A stretch of 64,000 nucleotides of DNA from Polaribacter sejongensis (GCF_038024065.1 NZ_CP150667.1:2239501-2303500), one strand, 5' to 3'. Counted from the first letter of the stretch, positions 26,474 to 34,332 are shown. Numbers and translations are program-made. Notes: a model not told the origin generated them from the letters alone.

Positions 26474-26475
26474 AT

Positions 26476-26530
26476 AAACGCTCCTAGCGTTTAACTTCTT
26501 TTTTAAGCTTTTTAGCTTTTCATTTTTTAT
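26476..26530 (+). promoter_or_regulatory. Candidate attenuator hairpins after the leader peptide
   Basis: Hairpin A is AAACGCT-CCT-AGCGTTT (26476-26492), followed by AACTTCTTTTTT. Hairpin B is AAGCT-TTTT-AGCTT (26505-26518), followed by TTCATTTTTTAT. Either could end transcription about 30 to 60 bp before the first structural gene. A ribosome finishing at the leader stop would cover the 5' arm of hairpin A; one stalled at the tandem Pro codons would leave it free. Confidence 0.45.
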
Positions 26531-26560
26531 CGTTTTAGATAAATCAAATCAATAGAAATA

Positions 26561-27004
26561 ATGATGATGATTAAAACTTTTGACGCCTTTACGAGGATGT
26601 CCTACATAAATATTAATAAAATTTCAAAATTTTTACACAAGCACTTAGAAGACGACTGTAAAGAGGACAAAAGTGCTATTCGTAAATCACTTTTATATGC
26701 TGCCAAAGAAACATCTAATCTAGGTGGTTATGCATTTGTTATAGAAGAAAAAGACAAAATAATAGGCGCAATTGTAGTTAATAAAACAGGCATGAGTGAA
26801 TATCAATCTGAAAATCTTATTACCTACTTAGCAGTTCATAAAGAATATAGAGAACAAAAAATTGCTACAAAACTAATAAAAGAAGCTACCAAATATTGCA
26901 ACGGAAACCTATCTCTAAACATTAATAAAAATAATGATGCGATCGAATTATTTAAGAAAAACGGATTTGTATCACAAAAGATTCAAATGACATTACATAA
27001 ATAA
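26561..27004 (+). CDS. GNAT-family N-acetyltransferase at head of proline operon
   Basis: 147 residues. It has the GNAT fold pattern: an IGAIVVNKT strand, ITYLAVHKEYREQKIATKLI (motif A, with a degenerate Q/RxxGxG/A as REQKIATK), and LNINKNNDAIELFKKNGF near the end (motif B). Three ATGs in a row (26561, 26564, 26567) make the exact start unclear. The acetyl acceptor is unknown. It lies 47 bp upstream of proC behind a shared promoter, so a role tied to glutamate/proline or amino-acid handling is plausible but not shown. Confidence 0.8.
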   Translation: MMMIKTFDAFTRMSYININKISKFLHKHLEDDCKEDKSAIRKSLLYAAKETSNLGGYAFVIEEKDKIIGAIVVNKTGMSEYQSENLITYLAVHKEYREQKIATKLIKEATKYCNGNLSLNINKNNDAIELFKKNGFVSQKIQMTLHK

Positions 27005-27051
27005 TACTCAAAATAAAACACAAAAATAATAGTAACACTTAACACAAAAAA

Positions 27052-27858
27052 ATGAAAATATTAGTAATTGGCGCAGGAAACATGGGGCTAACGTACGCTC
27101 AAGGAATGTCTAAATCTAAATTGTTAAAGAAAAAAAACATCATGGTTTTAGACAAGTCTGCAGAAAAGCTAGAAGAACTAAATAACATATCTCACTTTGA
27201 TGCCTTTAAAGAACTAGAAGACTGTGTACCAAAAGCAGACATTATCTTTATTGCCGTAAAACCATACCACGCAGAAAACTTATTTAAAGCATTAAAGCCC
27301 TTTACAAAACCGGGTCAGGTAATTGTATCTATTATGGCTGGTGTTAATATAGAAAACATAAAAAAATATTCTGGGTTAAACAAAATAGTAAGAGCAATGC
27401 CTAATCTACCAGCGCAAATTGGTAAAGGCTTAACGTCTTACGTAACTTCGGAAGAAGTATCTAGGTTAGAAAAATTAACCGTAGAAAGTTTATTAGACAC
27501 CACTGGTAAATCTATGGAAGTAACCAGTGAAAAATTAATTGATGCTTCTACAGGAATTTCTGGTAGTGGACCTGCATATGTATTCTATTTTATGCAAAGC
27601 ATGATGGAGGCTGCATTAAAAATGGGCTTTTCTAAAAATGATTCTTCTGTTTTGGTAAGTCAGACTTTTACTGGAGCTATCGAGTTGTTTAATCAATCTA
27701 ACTTATCTCCAAATTCTTGGATGGAAAAAGTTGCTTCTAAAGGAGGTACTACACGTGCTGCCTTAGATTCTATGGAAGATAATAATGTAAATGAATTAAT
27801 TAAAGACGCCGCTTTTGCCGCTTTTAACAGAGCTGTAGAAATGGGTAAAGAACATTAA
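27052..27858 (+). CDS. proC: Pyrroline-5-carboxylate reductase
   Basis: 268 residues. The N-terminal Rossmann motif GAGNMGLTYAQGM binds NADPH; IFIAVKPYHAENL, MPNLPAQIGKG and the C-terminal signature GPAYVFYFMQSM...GATTRA-type (here SKGGTTRAALDSM) define ProC. It converts pyrroline-5-carboxylate to proline, the last step of the pathway. The proB start lies one base after its stop, so translation is coupled. Confidence 0.96.
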   Translation: MKILVIGAGNMGLTYAQGMSKSKLLKKKNIMVLDKSAEKLEELNNISHFDAFKELEDCVPKADIIFIAVKPYHAENLFKALKPFTKPGQVIVSIMAGVNIENIKKYSGLNKIVRAMPNLPAQIGKGLTSYVTSEEVSRLEKLTVESLLDTTGKSMEVTSEKLIDASTGISGSGPAYVFYFMQSMMEAALKMGFSKNDSSVLVSQTFTGAIELFNQSNLSPNSWMEKVASKGGTTRAALDSMEDNNVNELIKDAAFAAFNRAVEMGKEH

Positions 27859-27859
27859 A

Positions 27860-28630
27860 ATGTACAAAGAAAGAATAGTAATTAAAGTAGGTACCAACGT
27901 AATGACAAACAGAGATAACAGAATTGTTAGACCTGTTTTAAGACGCTTAGTTAAACAAGTTGCAGAACTATATGAACGTGGAATTATTTGTATTCTAGTT
28001 TCTTCTGGATCTGTAATTGCAGGTAAAGAAATACTAGGAGAATCTAGTATTGAAAATGAAACTCAAAGAAGGCAAGTCTACTCTGCAATTGGACAACCAA
28101 GAATGATGCGTCATTATTACAACCTTTTTAATGATTACGGTATGAAATGTGCGCAGGTTTTACCTACAAAAAGAGATTTTTCTCCTGGCGTACACAGACA
28201 AAATATGATTAATTGCTGCGAAGGTTTATTATCTGAAGGTGTAATTCCTATTGCAAATGAAGACGATGCTGTTTCTGTTACCATGTCTATGTTTTCAGAC
28301 AATGATGAGCTAGCTAGTTTAATTGCACAGTTAATAAATGCTGATAAATTAATTATTCTAACAGATATAGACGGATTGTACACAGGACACCCTGAAGCTG
28401 AAAGCAGTAATTTAATTACCAATGTAAATCCGGGTGACGATTTAGATAAATATATAAAAGATAGCAATAAAAAACCTGGTGAAGGTAGAGGCGGAATGGG
28501 TTCTAAATTAGATTATGCACAGGAAGCAGCCTCTAACAACATCCCAACTTATATTGCAAACGGAAAAAGAGATAACACCATTATTGATATTATTGACGGA
28601 AAGTCTGTCGGTACAAAAGTGGCACTTTAA
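27860..28630 (+). CDS. proB: Glutamate 5-kinase, short form without PUA domain
   Basis: 256 residues, matching the kinase domain alone. The E. coli enzyme (367 residues) has a C-terminal PUA domain that is absent here. KVGTNVMTN, VSSGSVIAGKE, NEDDAVS, FSDNDELASLIAQLI, TDIDGLYTGHPE and GRGGMGSKLDYAQEA are the amino-acid-kinase motifs. It makes glutamyl-5-phosphate, the committed step to proline, and is normally feedback-inhibited by proline. It lies between proC and proA on one transcript. Confidence 0.95.
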   Translation: MYKERIVIKVGTNVMTNRDNRIVRPVLRRLVKQVAELYERGIICILVSSGSVIAGKEILGESSIENETQRRQVYSAIGQPRMMRHYYNLFNDYGMKCAQVLPTKRDFSPGVHRQNMINCCEGLLSEGVIPIANEDDAVSVTMSMFSDNDELASLIAQLINADKLIILTDIDGLYTGHPEAESSNLITNVNPGDDLDKYIKDSNKKPGEGRGGMGSKLDYAQEAASNNIPTYIANGKRDNTIIDIIDGKSVGTKVAL

Positions 28631-28640
28631 AATCTACAAG

Positions 28641-29840
28641 ATGAAATTATTAGAAACAACCATTAAAAATAACGTACTAACAAGCATGACCAAGATTCTT
28701 GATAAAAATCGAGAAGCCTTATTAAAAGCAAATAAAAAAGATTTAGATGCTTTTAATAAAGAGGATCAGGCAATGTTTGACCGTTTGATTTTAAACGATC
28801 AAAAAATTGATGGAATGATAAAAGCCATCAATGAAGTGAAAGCGCAAGAAGACCCAGTAAATCAAATTATTAGTGATATTACTTTAGAAAACGGATTAAA
28901 AGTAACTAATAAAACAGCTCCATTTGGTACTATCATGATCATCTATGAATCGAGACCAGATGTTACTGTAGAAGCTGCCGTTTTAGCCTTTAAATCTAAC
29001 AATAGAATTTTATTAAAAGGTGGTAAAGAAGCCTTATATAGTAATAAAATATTAGTAGATTTTTGGCACAAAGCATTAACAGAAAACAATCTAAGTGAAG
29101 ATTATATTAAGTTCTTGCAAATGAACAGAACAGAAACACAAGAATTCTTAAGAAACCCAACAGAACAATTAGATTTAATTGTACCAAGAGGAGGAGAACG
29201 CTTAATTAGTTTTGTAAAAGAACATGCAACGTGTGCCGTATTAATTAGCGGAAGAGGAAATAACTTTATTTATGTTGATGAAAGTGCCGACTGGAACAAA
29301 ACATTAGCGGTAATCATCAATGCAAAAACTGCTAAAATTTCTGCATGTAATGCATTAGACAAAATCCTTATCAATAAAAACATAGAAAATTACGAGTCTA
29401 AATTAAAAGACCTACAAATTGTTTTAAAAGAAAAGAAGGTTACTATTTTAGTTGATAAAAAAGTAAAAGAAGTATTATCTGATGAAACTCTAATACCGGA
29501 AGAAAGCGTTTGGAAAGAAGAGTTTTTAGCTTTAAAATGTTGTATTGGTGCCGTAGAAAATCTAGACGAGGCAACAGAAATGATTAACAAATATTCTGGA
29601 GGTCATTCTGCCGCAATAATGACAACCAATGATGAAAATGCTGATAATTTTATGCAACAAGTAGATTGTGCTGCTGTTTACAAAAATTCTTCAACGAGGT
29701 TTACAGATGGTGGTCAGTTAGGTGTTGGTGCAGAATTAGCAATAAGTACAGACAAATTACACCACAGAGGTCCGTTAGGATTAAAGAAATTAGTAACCAA
29801 TAAGTATTATATTATTGGCGATGGTAATGTGCGTGTATAA
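28641..29840 (+). CDS. proA: Glutamate-5-semialdehyde dehydrogenase (gamma-glutamyl phosphate reductase)
   Basis: 399 residues from the ATG at 28641, 10 bp after proB. An upstream in-frame start at 28515 would overlap proB and is rejected. ESRPDVTVEAAVLAFKSNN, LKGGKEAL and the active-site Cys region AKISACNALDKILI are ProA landmarks; NSSTRFTDGGQLGVGAELAIST is the family C-terminal signature. It reduces glutamyl-5-phosphate to the semialdehyde that cyclises to ProC's substrate. It is the last gene of the operon and is followed by a strong terminator. Confidence 0.96.
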   Translation: MKLLETTIKNNVLTSMTKILDKNREALLKANKKDLDAFNKEDQAMFDRLILNDQKIDGMIKAINEVKAQEDPVNQIISDITLENGLKVTNKTAPFGTIMIIYESRPDVTVEAAVLAFKSNNRILLKGGKEALYSNKILVDFWHKALTENNLSEDYIKFLQMNRTETQEFLRNPTEQLDLIVPRGGERLISFVKEHATCAVLISGRGNNFIYVDESADWNKTLAVIINAKTAKISACNALDKILINKNIENYESKLKDLQIVLKEKKVTILVDKKVKEVLSDETLIPEESVWKEEFLALKCCIGAVENLDEATEMINKYSGGHSAAIMTTNDENADNFMQQVDCAAVYKNSSTRFTDGGQLGVGAELAISTDKLHHRGPLGLKKLVTNKYYIIGDGNVRV

Positions 29841-29866
29841 CCTATTTCACAAACTATATTAACTTT

Positions 29867-29905
29867 TGGTTTTCTTGTTCTAAAGCAGGAAAACCATTTT
29901 TTTTT
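29867..29905 (+). terminator. Terminator of the proline operon
   Basis: 8-bp stem TGGTTTTC/GAAAACCA with a 14-nt loop and a T9 tail. Confidence 0.85.
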
Positions 29906-29910
29906 AAATA

Positions 29911-29983
29911 CTAATTTTATATGTGTCACTCTTTAGAAACGAGCAACAGAAATTCATCTTAAAGAAGTTAAATATAAAATTAG
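29911..29983. repeat. 12-bp inverted repeat with nested arms
   Basis: CTAATTTTATAT (29911-29922) and ATATAAAATTAG (29972-29983) are perfect complements separated by 49 nt. A second complementary pair (CTTTA/TAAAG) lies inside. It sits between the proA terminator and the GCGTTA element. Function unknown; it could be the ends of a small miniature element or a second terminator. Confidence 0.45.
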
Positions 29984-30010
29984 AAGACATAACATATTTC
30001 TACAAACAAG

Positions 30011-30098
30011 CCCGCGTTAGGGATTGCAGTGAAAAGCCCACAGGGAGGAACGACCGAGGACTTGTAACGTAAAGCCCAACCCTTTTTGGGTAACGCCC
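30011..30098 (+). repeat. Structured intergenic element, GCGTTA...TAACGC type, copy 2
   Basis: GCGTTA (30014-30019) followed by GGGATTG and AAAAGCCC on the left; AAAGCCC, a small ACCC-TTTTT-GGGT hairpin, then TAACGC (30091-30096) on the right. The motif order matches copy 1 at 21827-21922, with a different, GC-richer centre. It lies in the gap between converging proA and olsF. I recall similar intergenic sequences from other Flavobacteria, but could not check this. Confidence 0.65.
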
Positions 30099-30118
30099 TA
30101 ATTAGAACATTTTTAATT

Positions 30119-31924
30119 TTATTTATTCTGTAATTCTGTAGCTTTACGCTCTAACTCTGCCTGAAATTCTTCCATAACAGGTTTTACTGTACTATCTGGA
30201 ATTTCGGACACTTTAATATACATTAAACCGTCTACAGCATTGTTAAATTTAGGATCTACATTAAACGCAACCAAACGTGCATTTTGTTTGACGTATTTTT
30301 TAATCAACACCGGAATTCTTAGTGCTCCTGGTTCTATTTCATCAATAATTTTATCGAATTTTTGCATATCTGCTTTTGTAGCATCAAACACAAAATCTTT
30401 ATCACCATCTTTTAATTTTACTTTGTACTCTTTCTTCGGATGAATGTACTGAGCGATATACGGATCGTAATAATGAGATTTCATAAACTCTATCATTAAC
30501 GATTTTGAGAAATCTGAAAATTGATTGCTAATAGAAACTCCACCCATTAAATATTTGTACTCAGGATAACGTAAAGTAACATGTACAATTCCTTTCCATA
30601 ATAAGAATAAAGGCATTGGTTTTTGCTGATATTCGCCAATAATAAAAGCTCTACCCATTTCTATGGTATTGTCCATCATTTGGTATAATTCTGGCTCAAT
30701 TCTAAACAGTGTTTGAATATAGAAACCATTAATACCATATTTTTTATAAATATCTTTTCCAAGCCCCATTCTGTAAGCTCCTGCCAAACAGTTTGCTTCT
30801 CTGTCCCACAGCAACAAATGGTGGTAATATTTATCAAACTTATCTAAATCTATTTCCTTATTGGTTCCTTCACCAACGGCTCTAAAGGTAACTTCTCTTA
30901 ATCTACCAATTTCATGCAATAGATTAGGTATTTCTTTGGCACTTGCAAAAAACACTTCGTAATTTTTGCTTTCTAATAATCTACCATCCCCTCTTCTTAA
31001 AACATCTATTTCTTTAACAAATAAACTTGTATTTCTTTGAGGTGTTATTTTTTTTGCTGTTTTTTTTATTTTGATATTTTGAGTAGAAAGTAGCTTATGG
31101 GCTTTCTCAAAAGGGTTTGCCAACATATAAGTTTTCTTTCTGATAAATTCTGAAAAATCAGAAATCTCTTTAAACTCATCTTGATCTTTAACCGAAATTG
31201 GTTTCCCTATCCTTACCTTTATAACTTTACCTCCTTGAGATATTACTTCAGATGGTAATTTTGCAGTTCTTAAAGTATCTGATATTTTTGATAAAAAATA
31301 AAATAGACGACTGTTTTTTGCATGAAAATAAATAGGAATTACAGGCACATTCGCCTTTTTAATAAACCTAACCGCACCTTCTTCCCAAGGTTTATCTACA
31401 TTTAACTTTCCATCTTTATAAGTAGATACTTCTCCTGCAGGAAAAATTCCCAAAGGGTTCCCTTCTCTTAAATGTAATAATGCATTTTTAATACCAGCTA
31501 CACTAGATTTAGCATCCTTTCTTGATTCAAAAGGATTTACAGGCATCACAAAAGGCTTTAAAGGCTCAACTCTGTGTAGTAAAAAATTAGCTATAATTTT
31601 GTAATCTGCTCTTTTTTCGATGAGTAGCTTTAGTAATAAAACACCATCTATACCGCCTAAAGGATGGTTAGACACCGTAATAAAAGGACCATCTTTTGGA
31701 ATTCTCTTTAAATCTTCTTCCGGAATTTCAAATTTGATATCGCAATCATCTAAAATACTATTTAAAAAATTTAAATCTTTTTTATTTTTATTCTTAGCGT
31801 AGATTCTATTGATTGCAGAAATACGAAGTATCCTTAATAGAATCCACCCAATAAAAGTTCCTAAAAAACCAAACTTCTGTAAACCAATTACTTGTGAAAT
31901 CTCTTTAGCTGTTACTAATGCCAT
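30119..31924 (-). CDS. olsF: Bifunctional acyltransferase, OlsF-like (PlsC domain plus GNAT/OlsB domain)
   Basis: 601 residues. Residues ~60-270 are a PlsC-type O-acyltransferase with a VSNHPLGGIDGVLLL active-site block (His and Asp five residues apart, not the usual four) and FPAGEVSTYK as the second block. Residues ~320-530 resemble OlsB/hemolysin-type N-acyltransferases (REVTFRAVGEGTNKEIDLDKFD, LLLWDREANCLAGAYRMG, EMGRAFI). OlsF, described from Serratia and Flavobacterium johnsoniae, makes ornithine lipids with both domains. The same domain order supports this call; glycine or serine-glycine lipids are alternatives. It has its own -7 element. Its 5' end is duplicated at 34055-34272. Confidence 0.8.
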   Translation of the reverse strand: MALVTAKEISQVIGLQKFGFLGTFIGWILLRILRISAINRIYAKNKNKKDLNFLNSILDDCDIKFEIPEEDLKRIPKDGPFITVSNHPLGGIDGVLLLKLLIEKRADYKIIANFLLHRVEPLKPFVMPVNPFESRKDAKSSVAGIKNALLHLREGNPLGIFPAGEVSTYKDGKLNVDKPWEEGAVRFIKKANVPVIPIYFHAKNSRLFYFLSKISDTLRTAKLPSEVISQGGKVIKVRIGKPISVKDQDEFKEISDFSEFIRKKTYMLANPFEKAHKLLSTQNIKIKKTAKKITPQRNTSLFVKEIDVLRRGDGRLLESKNYEVFFASAKEIPNLLHEIGRLREVTFRAVGEGTNKEIDLDKFDKYYHHLLLWDREANCLAGAYRMGLGKDIYKKYGINGFYIQTLFRIEPELYQMMDNTIEMGRAFIIGEYQQKPMPLFLLWKGIVHVTLRYPEYKYLMGGVSISNQFSDFSKSLMIEFMKSHYYDPYIAQYIHPKKEYKVKLKDGDKDFVFDATKADMQKFDKIIDEIEPGALRIPVLIKKYVKQNARLVAFNVDPKFNNAVDGLMYIKVSEIPDSTVKPVMEEFQAELERKATELQNK

Positions 31925-31946
31925 ATATTATAATTAGACGGAACTG

Positions 31947-31954
31947 CAAACTTA
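31947..31954 (-). promoter_or_regulatory. -7 promoter element of olsF
   Basis: TAAGTTTG on the minus strand, an exact TAnnTTTG match 22 bp upstream of the ATG. It is inside the segment copied to 34258-34265. Confidence 0.5.
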
Positions 31955-32004
31955 CTAAAAAAAGAAGTATGGAGAGCTTAATGTTCTATTGAAAAAAAGT
32001 GTAT

Positions 32005-33141
32005 TTAGTTCAGTTTTTTATCTAGATCCTCATCATAAAAATATAAAAACATACTTGCCATCATATCTATCTCTTTATTAGAAGTATTATTAACTTTTTG
32101 AACCAAATAATATTGATGTGTTGGATATAATTTAACTCCTTTAATCGATGAAAATTCAGTGATATTTTCAATACCTTTTTTTTCTTTAGAACTAGTAATA
32201 ATTGATTTAAACACTGTTGAATTAGCAGTAGAATCTCTTAATTCTAAAGATGTTGCATAAGGATGAACATGTACATTAATAAAGTGTATTGTCTCCTCTT
32301 TTTTTAGTGATAAAATCTTAGTAACATTACTTACAAATGAATGTTTTCCAGTTGGGATTTTCCAAAAAGTTGTCATTTTTTCACCTCTATCATTCTCCAT
32401 TCTATTATTTGGTCCTGCACATCTTACAAACATTTTTTCATCACCATTAATAGAGGGTTTTGTTTGCTCATCTTTTCCCTTATAAGGCAAAGCTAAAACA
32501 ACATAACGCATATATAATGGTTGTAATTGTTTGTCCTTATTTTTTAAATAATGTAATTTAAATTTGTAGTCTACGTTAAAAATTTCGTTCTCTTTATTTA
32601 AATTTAATGCTTGTGTACCTACTAAAATTTTCTCATTAGAGTATAAGGGGTAACCAAAACCATTAGGAAAAGTTATAGATAAACCTCCTTTAGTTAACAT
32701 TAAAATATCTGATTGCTGCCTGCTTATTCTTTCATTTAACCCCATTCTAGCAAAATGTTCTACATCACTATGATATAAATTAATATGACAAATAAAATCG
32801 TTTGAAATTTTTTCAGAATTATATTTACTATTTGCCATTCCTTCGAATTTAGTAATCCAATACAATTCATTTTCTTCTTCGTTTAACTTAAATCTATTGT
32901 ATGAAATTGGACCTTCCATAGAGGTATAAACACCATCTATTAATATGGTTGATGAATTAAAAGTTGTGCTAAATTTTTCATCTTTTTCTGAAGTTTTCAT
33001 TTTCCATTCAGAATTCAGAACCCCTAAAGTATGCAGTGCTTTAGTTTTTACTTTATTTTTTTTTATTGTTGTTAAGGATAAATAGTAGCAAAGCCCACCA
33101 AGTATTACAAAAGCAAAAACTATTAGAATTTTTTTTATCAT
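32005..33141 (-). CDS. Membrane-anchored PHM-like (type II copper monooxygenase fold) protein
   Basis: 378 residues from the ATG at 33139-33141; an upstream TTG would add three. One N-terminal membrane helix (~4-22) puts the rest in the periplasm. The ligands of peptidylglycine monooxygenase can be matched by eye. The CuM site H-x-H is His291-Val-His293 in INVHVHPYATSLELRD, and its Met is Met361 in EIDMMASMFLYF, 70 residues on (rat PHM: H242, H244, M314). In the CuH site, His119 sits in FICHINLYH, with Cys118 where PHM has the first His, and His197 in KLHYLKN matches H172 (QVHYG). So five of six ligands look kept. The substrate is unknown. Next to a SCO copper chaperone; 63 bp from olsF. The call is by motif and spacing only. 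Confidence 0.55.
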   Translation of the reverse strand: MIKKILIVFAFVILGGLCYYLSLTTIKKNKVKTKALHTLGVLNSEWKMKTSEKDEKFSTTFNSSTILIDGVYTSMEGPISYNRFKLNEEENELYWITKFEGMANSKYNSEKISNDFICHINLYHSDVEHFARMGLNERISRQQSDILMLTKGGLSITFPNGFGYPLYSNEKILVGTQALNLNKENEIFNVDYKFKLHYLKNKDKQLQPLYMRYVVLALPYKGKDEQTKPSINGDEKMFVRCAGPNNRMENDRGEKMTTFWKIPTGKHSFVSNVTKILSLKKEETIHFINVHVHPYATSLELRDSTANSTVFKSIITSSKEKKGIENITEFSSIKGVKLYPTHQYYLVQKVNNTSNKEIDMMASMFLYFYDEDLDKKLN

Positions 33142-33214
33142 AAAATACAATTAAATATAAAAGAGTTAATTAATTCTCTCATAATCACAAAAAAATGAAA
33201 AGATTAAATAATTA

Positions 33215-33222
33215 CAAATCTA
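33215..33222 (-). promoter_or_regulatory. -7 promoter element upstream of the PHM-like gene
   Basis: TAGATTTG on the minus strand, an exact TAnnTTTG match just before the SCO stop, 73 bp upstream of the PHM-like ATG; it could give the gene its own transcript. Confidence 0.4.
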
Positions 33223-33228
33223 AGTGTT

Positions 33229-33825
33229 TTATTTTTTAGAAAGTATTTTAATATCTCTTTCTAATAATGCTATTTCTTCTTTATCTAAAGAATCGTAAAC
33301 ACCTCTAATTCTCATTTTTTTATCTAATAATACTACAGAACTAGAATGATAAAAATAACTATCATCTGACCCATTATTTGTAATATAAGAAAGATAAAGC
33401 TTCGCAATATTTCTTAAGTCTTTTTTGTTTCCTCTTAAAAAAGTCCAATTTGGTACATTTTCAGCAACGTTTTTATGGTATTTTTTTAAAACGGATATGG
33501 AATCATTTTCTGGATCGATTGTAAAAGAAAGTAGATCTATGTTATTATTTCCTAAAACAACATCTTTTAAATTGTGCGCCATAATAGGACAAATAGTTGT
33601 ACAAGAAACAAAGAAAAAATTTACAAGATGAACCTTACCTTTTAAACTTGTAACAGAGAATTCTTTGTTAAATTGATTTCTAAATGACATCGATTCTATT
33701 TCAGAAATATTTTTATCTTCAAGAAAAGCTTTGTTAATTATAGGTAACTTTACTTCACTAGAAACACAAGAAAGCAAAATAAAAACTGTTAAAAAACTAA
33801 AAAAAAGAGTATTTTTTGAAAACAT
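33229..33825 (-). CDS. SCO1/SenC-family copper chaperone lipoprotein
   Basis: 198 residues with a lipoprotein signal (VFILLSC, lipid Cys20). The thioredoxin-fold copper site is complete: Cys75-x3-Cys79 in FVSCTTICP and the distal His160 in YFYHSSSVV. DPENDS and the K-x-DLRNIAKLYL helix also match SCO proteins. SCO proteins deliver copper to or reduce the CuA site of cytochrome oxidase, and others load different periplasmic copper enzymes. Here no oxidase genes are near. The next gene downstream encodes a PHM-like protein with a conserved copper-ligand set, so loading that protein is the simplest inferred job. Confidence 0.85.
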   Translation of the reverse strand: MFSKNTLFFSFLTVFILLSCVSSEVKLPIINKAFLEDKNISEIESMSFRNQFNKEFSVTSLKGKVHLVNFFFVSCTTICPIMAHNLKDVVLGNNNIDLLSFTIDPENDSISVLKKYHKNVAENVPNWTFLRGNKKDLRNIAKLYLSYITNNGSDDSYFYHSSSVVLLDKKMRIRGVYDSLDKEEIALLERDIKILSKK

Positions 33826-33841
33826 TTAAACCTTATTTTAT

Positions 33842-34054
33842 TTTAATCCTAACGCTTCTTCACAGAAATAAATAAACACCCTTGCCATAATATCTGTTTC
33901 AACTTTAGAAGTTTTATCTACTTTCTATATTAAAACATATTTATGATTAGGATACATTTTAATACCTTCTACATATGAAAAAATAGAGATTATTTCAATT
34001 CTTTTTTACCTTTTGAATTGGCTATTATCGATTTAAAAATTGTAGTATTTGTTA
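33842..34054 (-). pseudogene. Degenerate 3' fragment of a second PHM-like gene
   Basis: Read on the minus strand from 34054 to a TAA at 33842, this encodes pieces matching the last ~70 residues of the intact PHM-like protein: VTNTTIFKSIIANSKGKKE, then after a frameshift FSYVEGIKMYPNHKYVLI, an in-frame TAG, and KVDKTSKVETDIMARVFIYF. The ligand Met position is retained. Divergence from the intact gene is substantial, so this is a decayed paralogue, not a fresh copy. Its 5' side is cut off exactly where an olsF fragment begins. Confidence 0.8.
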
Positions 34055-34235
34055 CAATCATCTAAAATACTATTTAAAAAATTTAAATCTTTTTTATTTT
34101 TATTCTTAGCGTAGATTCTATTGATTTCAGAAATACGAAGTATCCTTAATAGAATCCCCCCAATAAAAGCTCTTAAAAACCAAACCTCTGTAAACCAATT
34201 ACTTGCGAAACCTCTTTAGCTGTTACTAATGCCAT
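34055..34235 (-). pseudogene. Truncated, frameshifted copy of the olsF 5' end
   Basis: On the minus strand it begins with the same ATG and MALVTAKE(V)SQVIGLQ as olsF, but a one-base deletion brings a stop after about 19 codons. The DNA corresponds to 31743-31924 of the intact gene at roughly 95% identity. The fragment joins the decayed PHM-like fragment at 34054/34055. Confidence 0.85.
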
Positions 34236-34272
34236 ATATTATAATTAGACGGAACTGCAAACTTACTAAAAA
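34055..34272 (-). repeat. Duplicated segment (copy of 31743-31963)
   Basis: About 218 bp including the olsF start codon, ~35 bp of upstream DNA and its -7 element TAAGTTTG (copy at 34258-34265). I count about eight differences. The copy faces the SCO/PHM-like genes, so the copied promoter could drive them. Confidence 0.85.
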
Positions 34273-34332
34273 AAAATTGAATTACTATTTAGTTACTAAA
34301 ACAGAATTAAAGACACCAATTTTATATGCATC

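Noticed and set aside
28515-28640. Upstream extension of proA overlapping proB by about 115 bp
   Set aside because: The added 42 residues do not resemble ProA; the ATG at 28641 starts the normal N-terminus 10 bp after proB.
34275-34332. Minus-strand frame ending ...GVFNSVLVTK, similar to the lysC C-terminus (IQIVLVTK)
   Set aside because: Only a few residues match, and no longer similarity to lysC or another gene could be seen; chance is likely.
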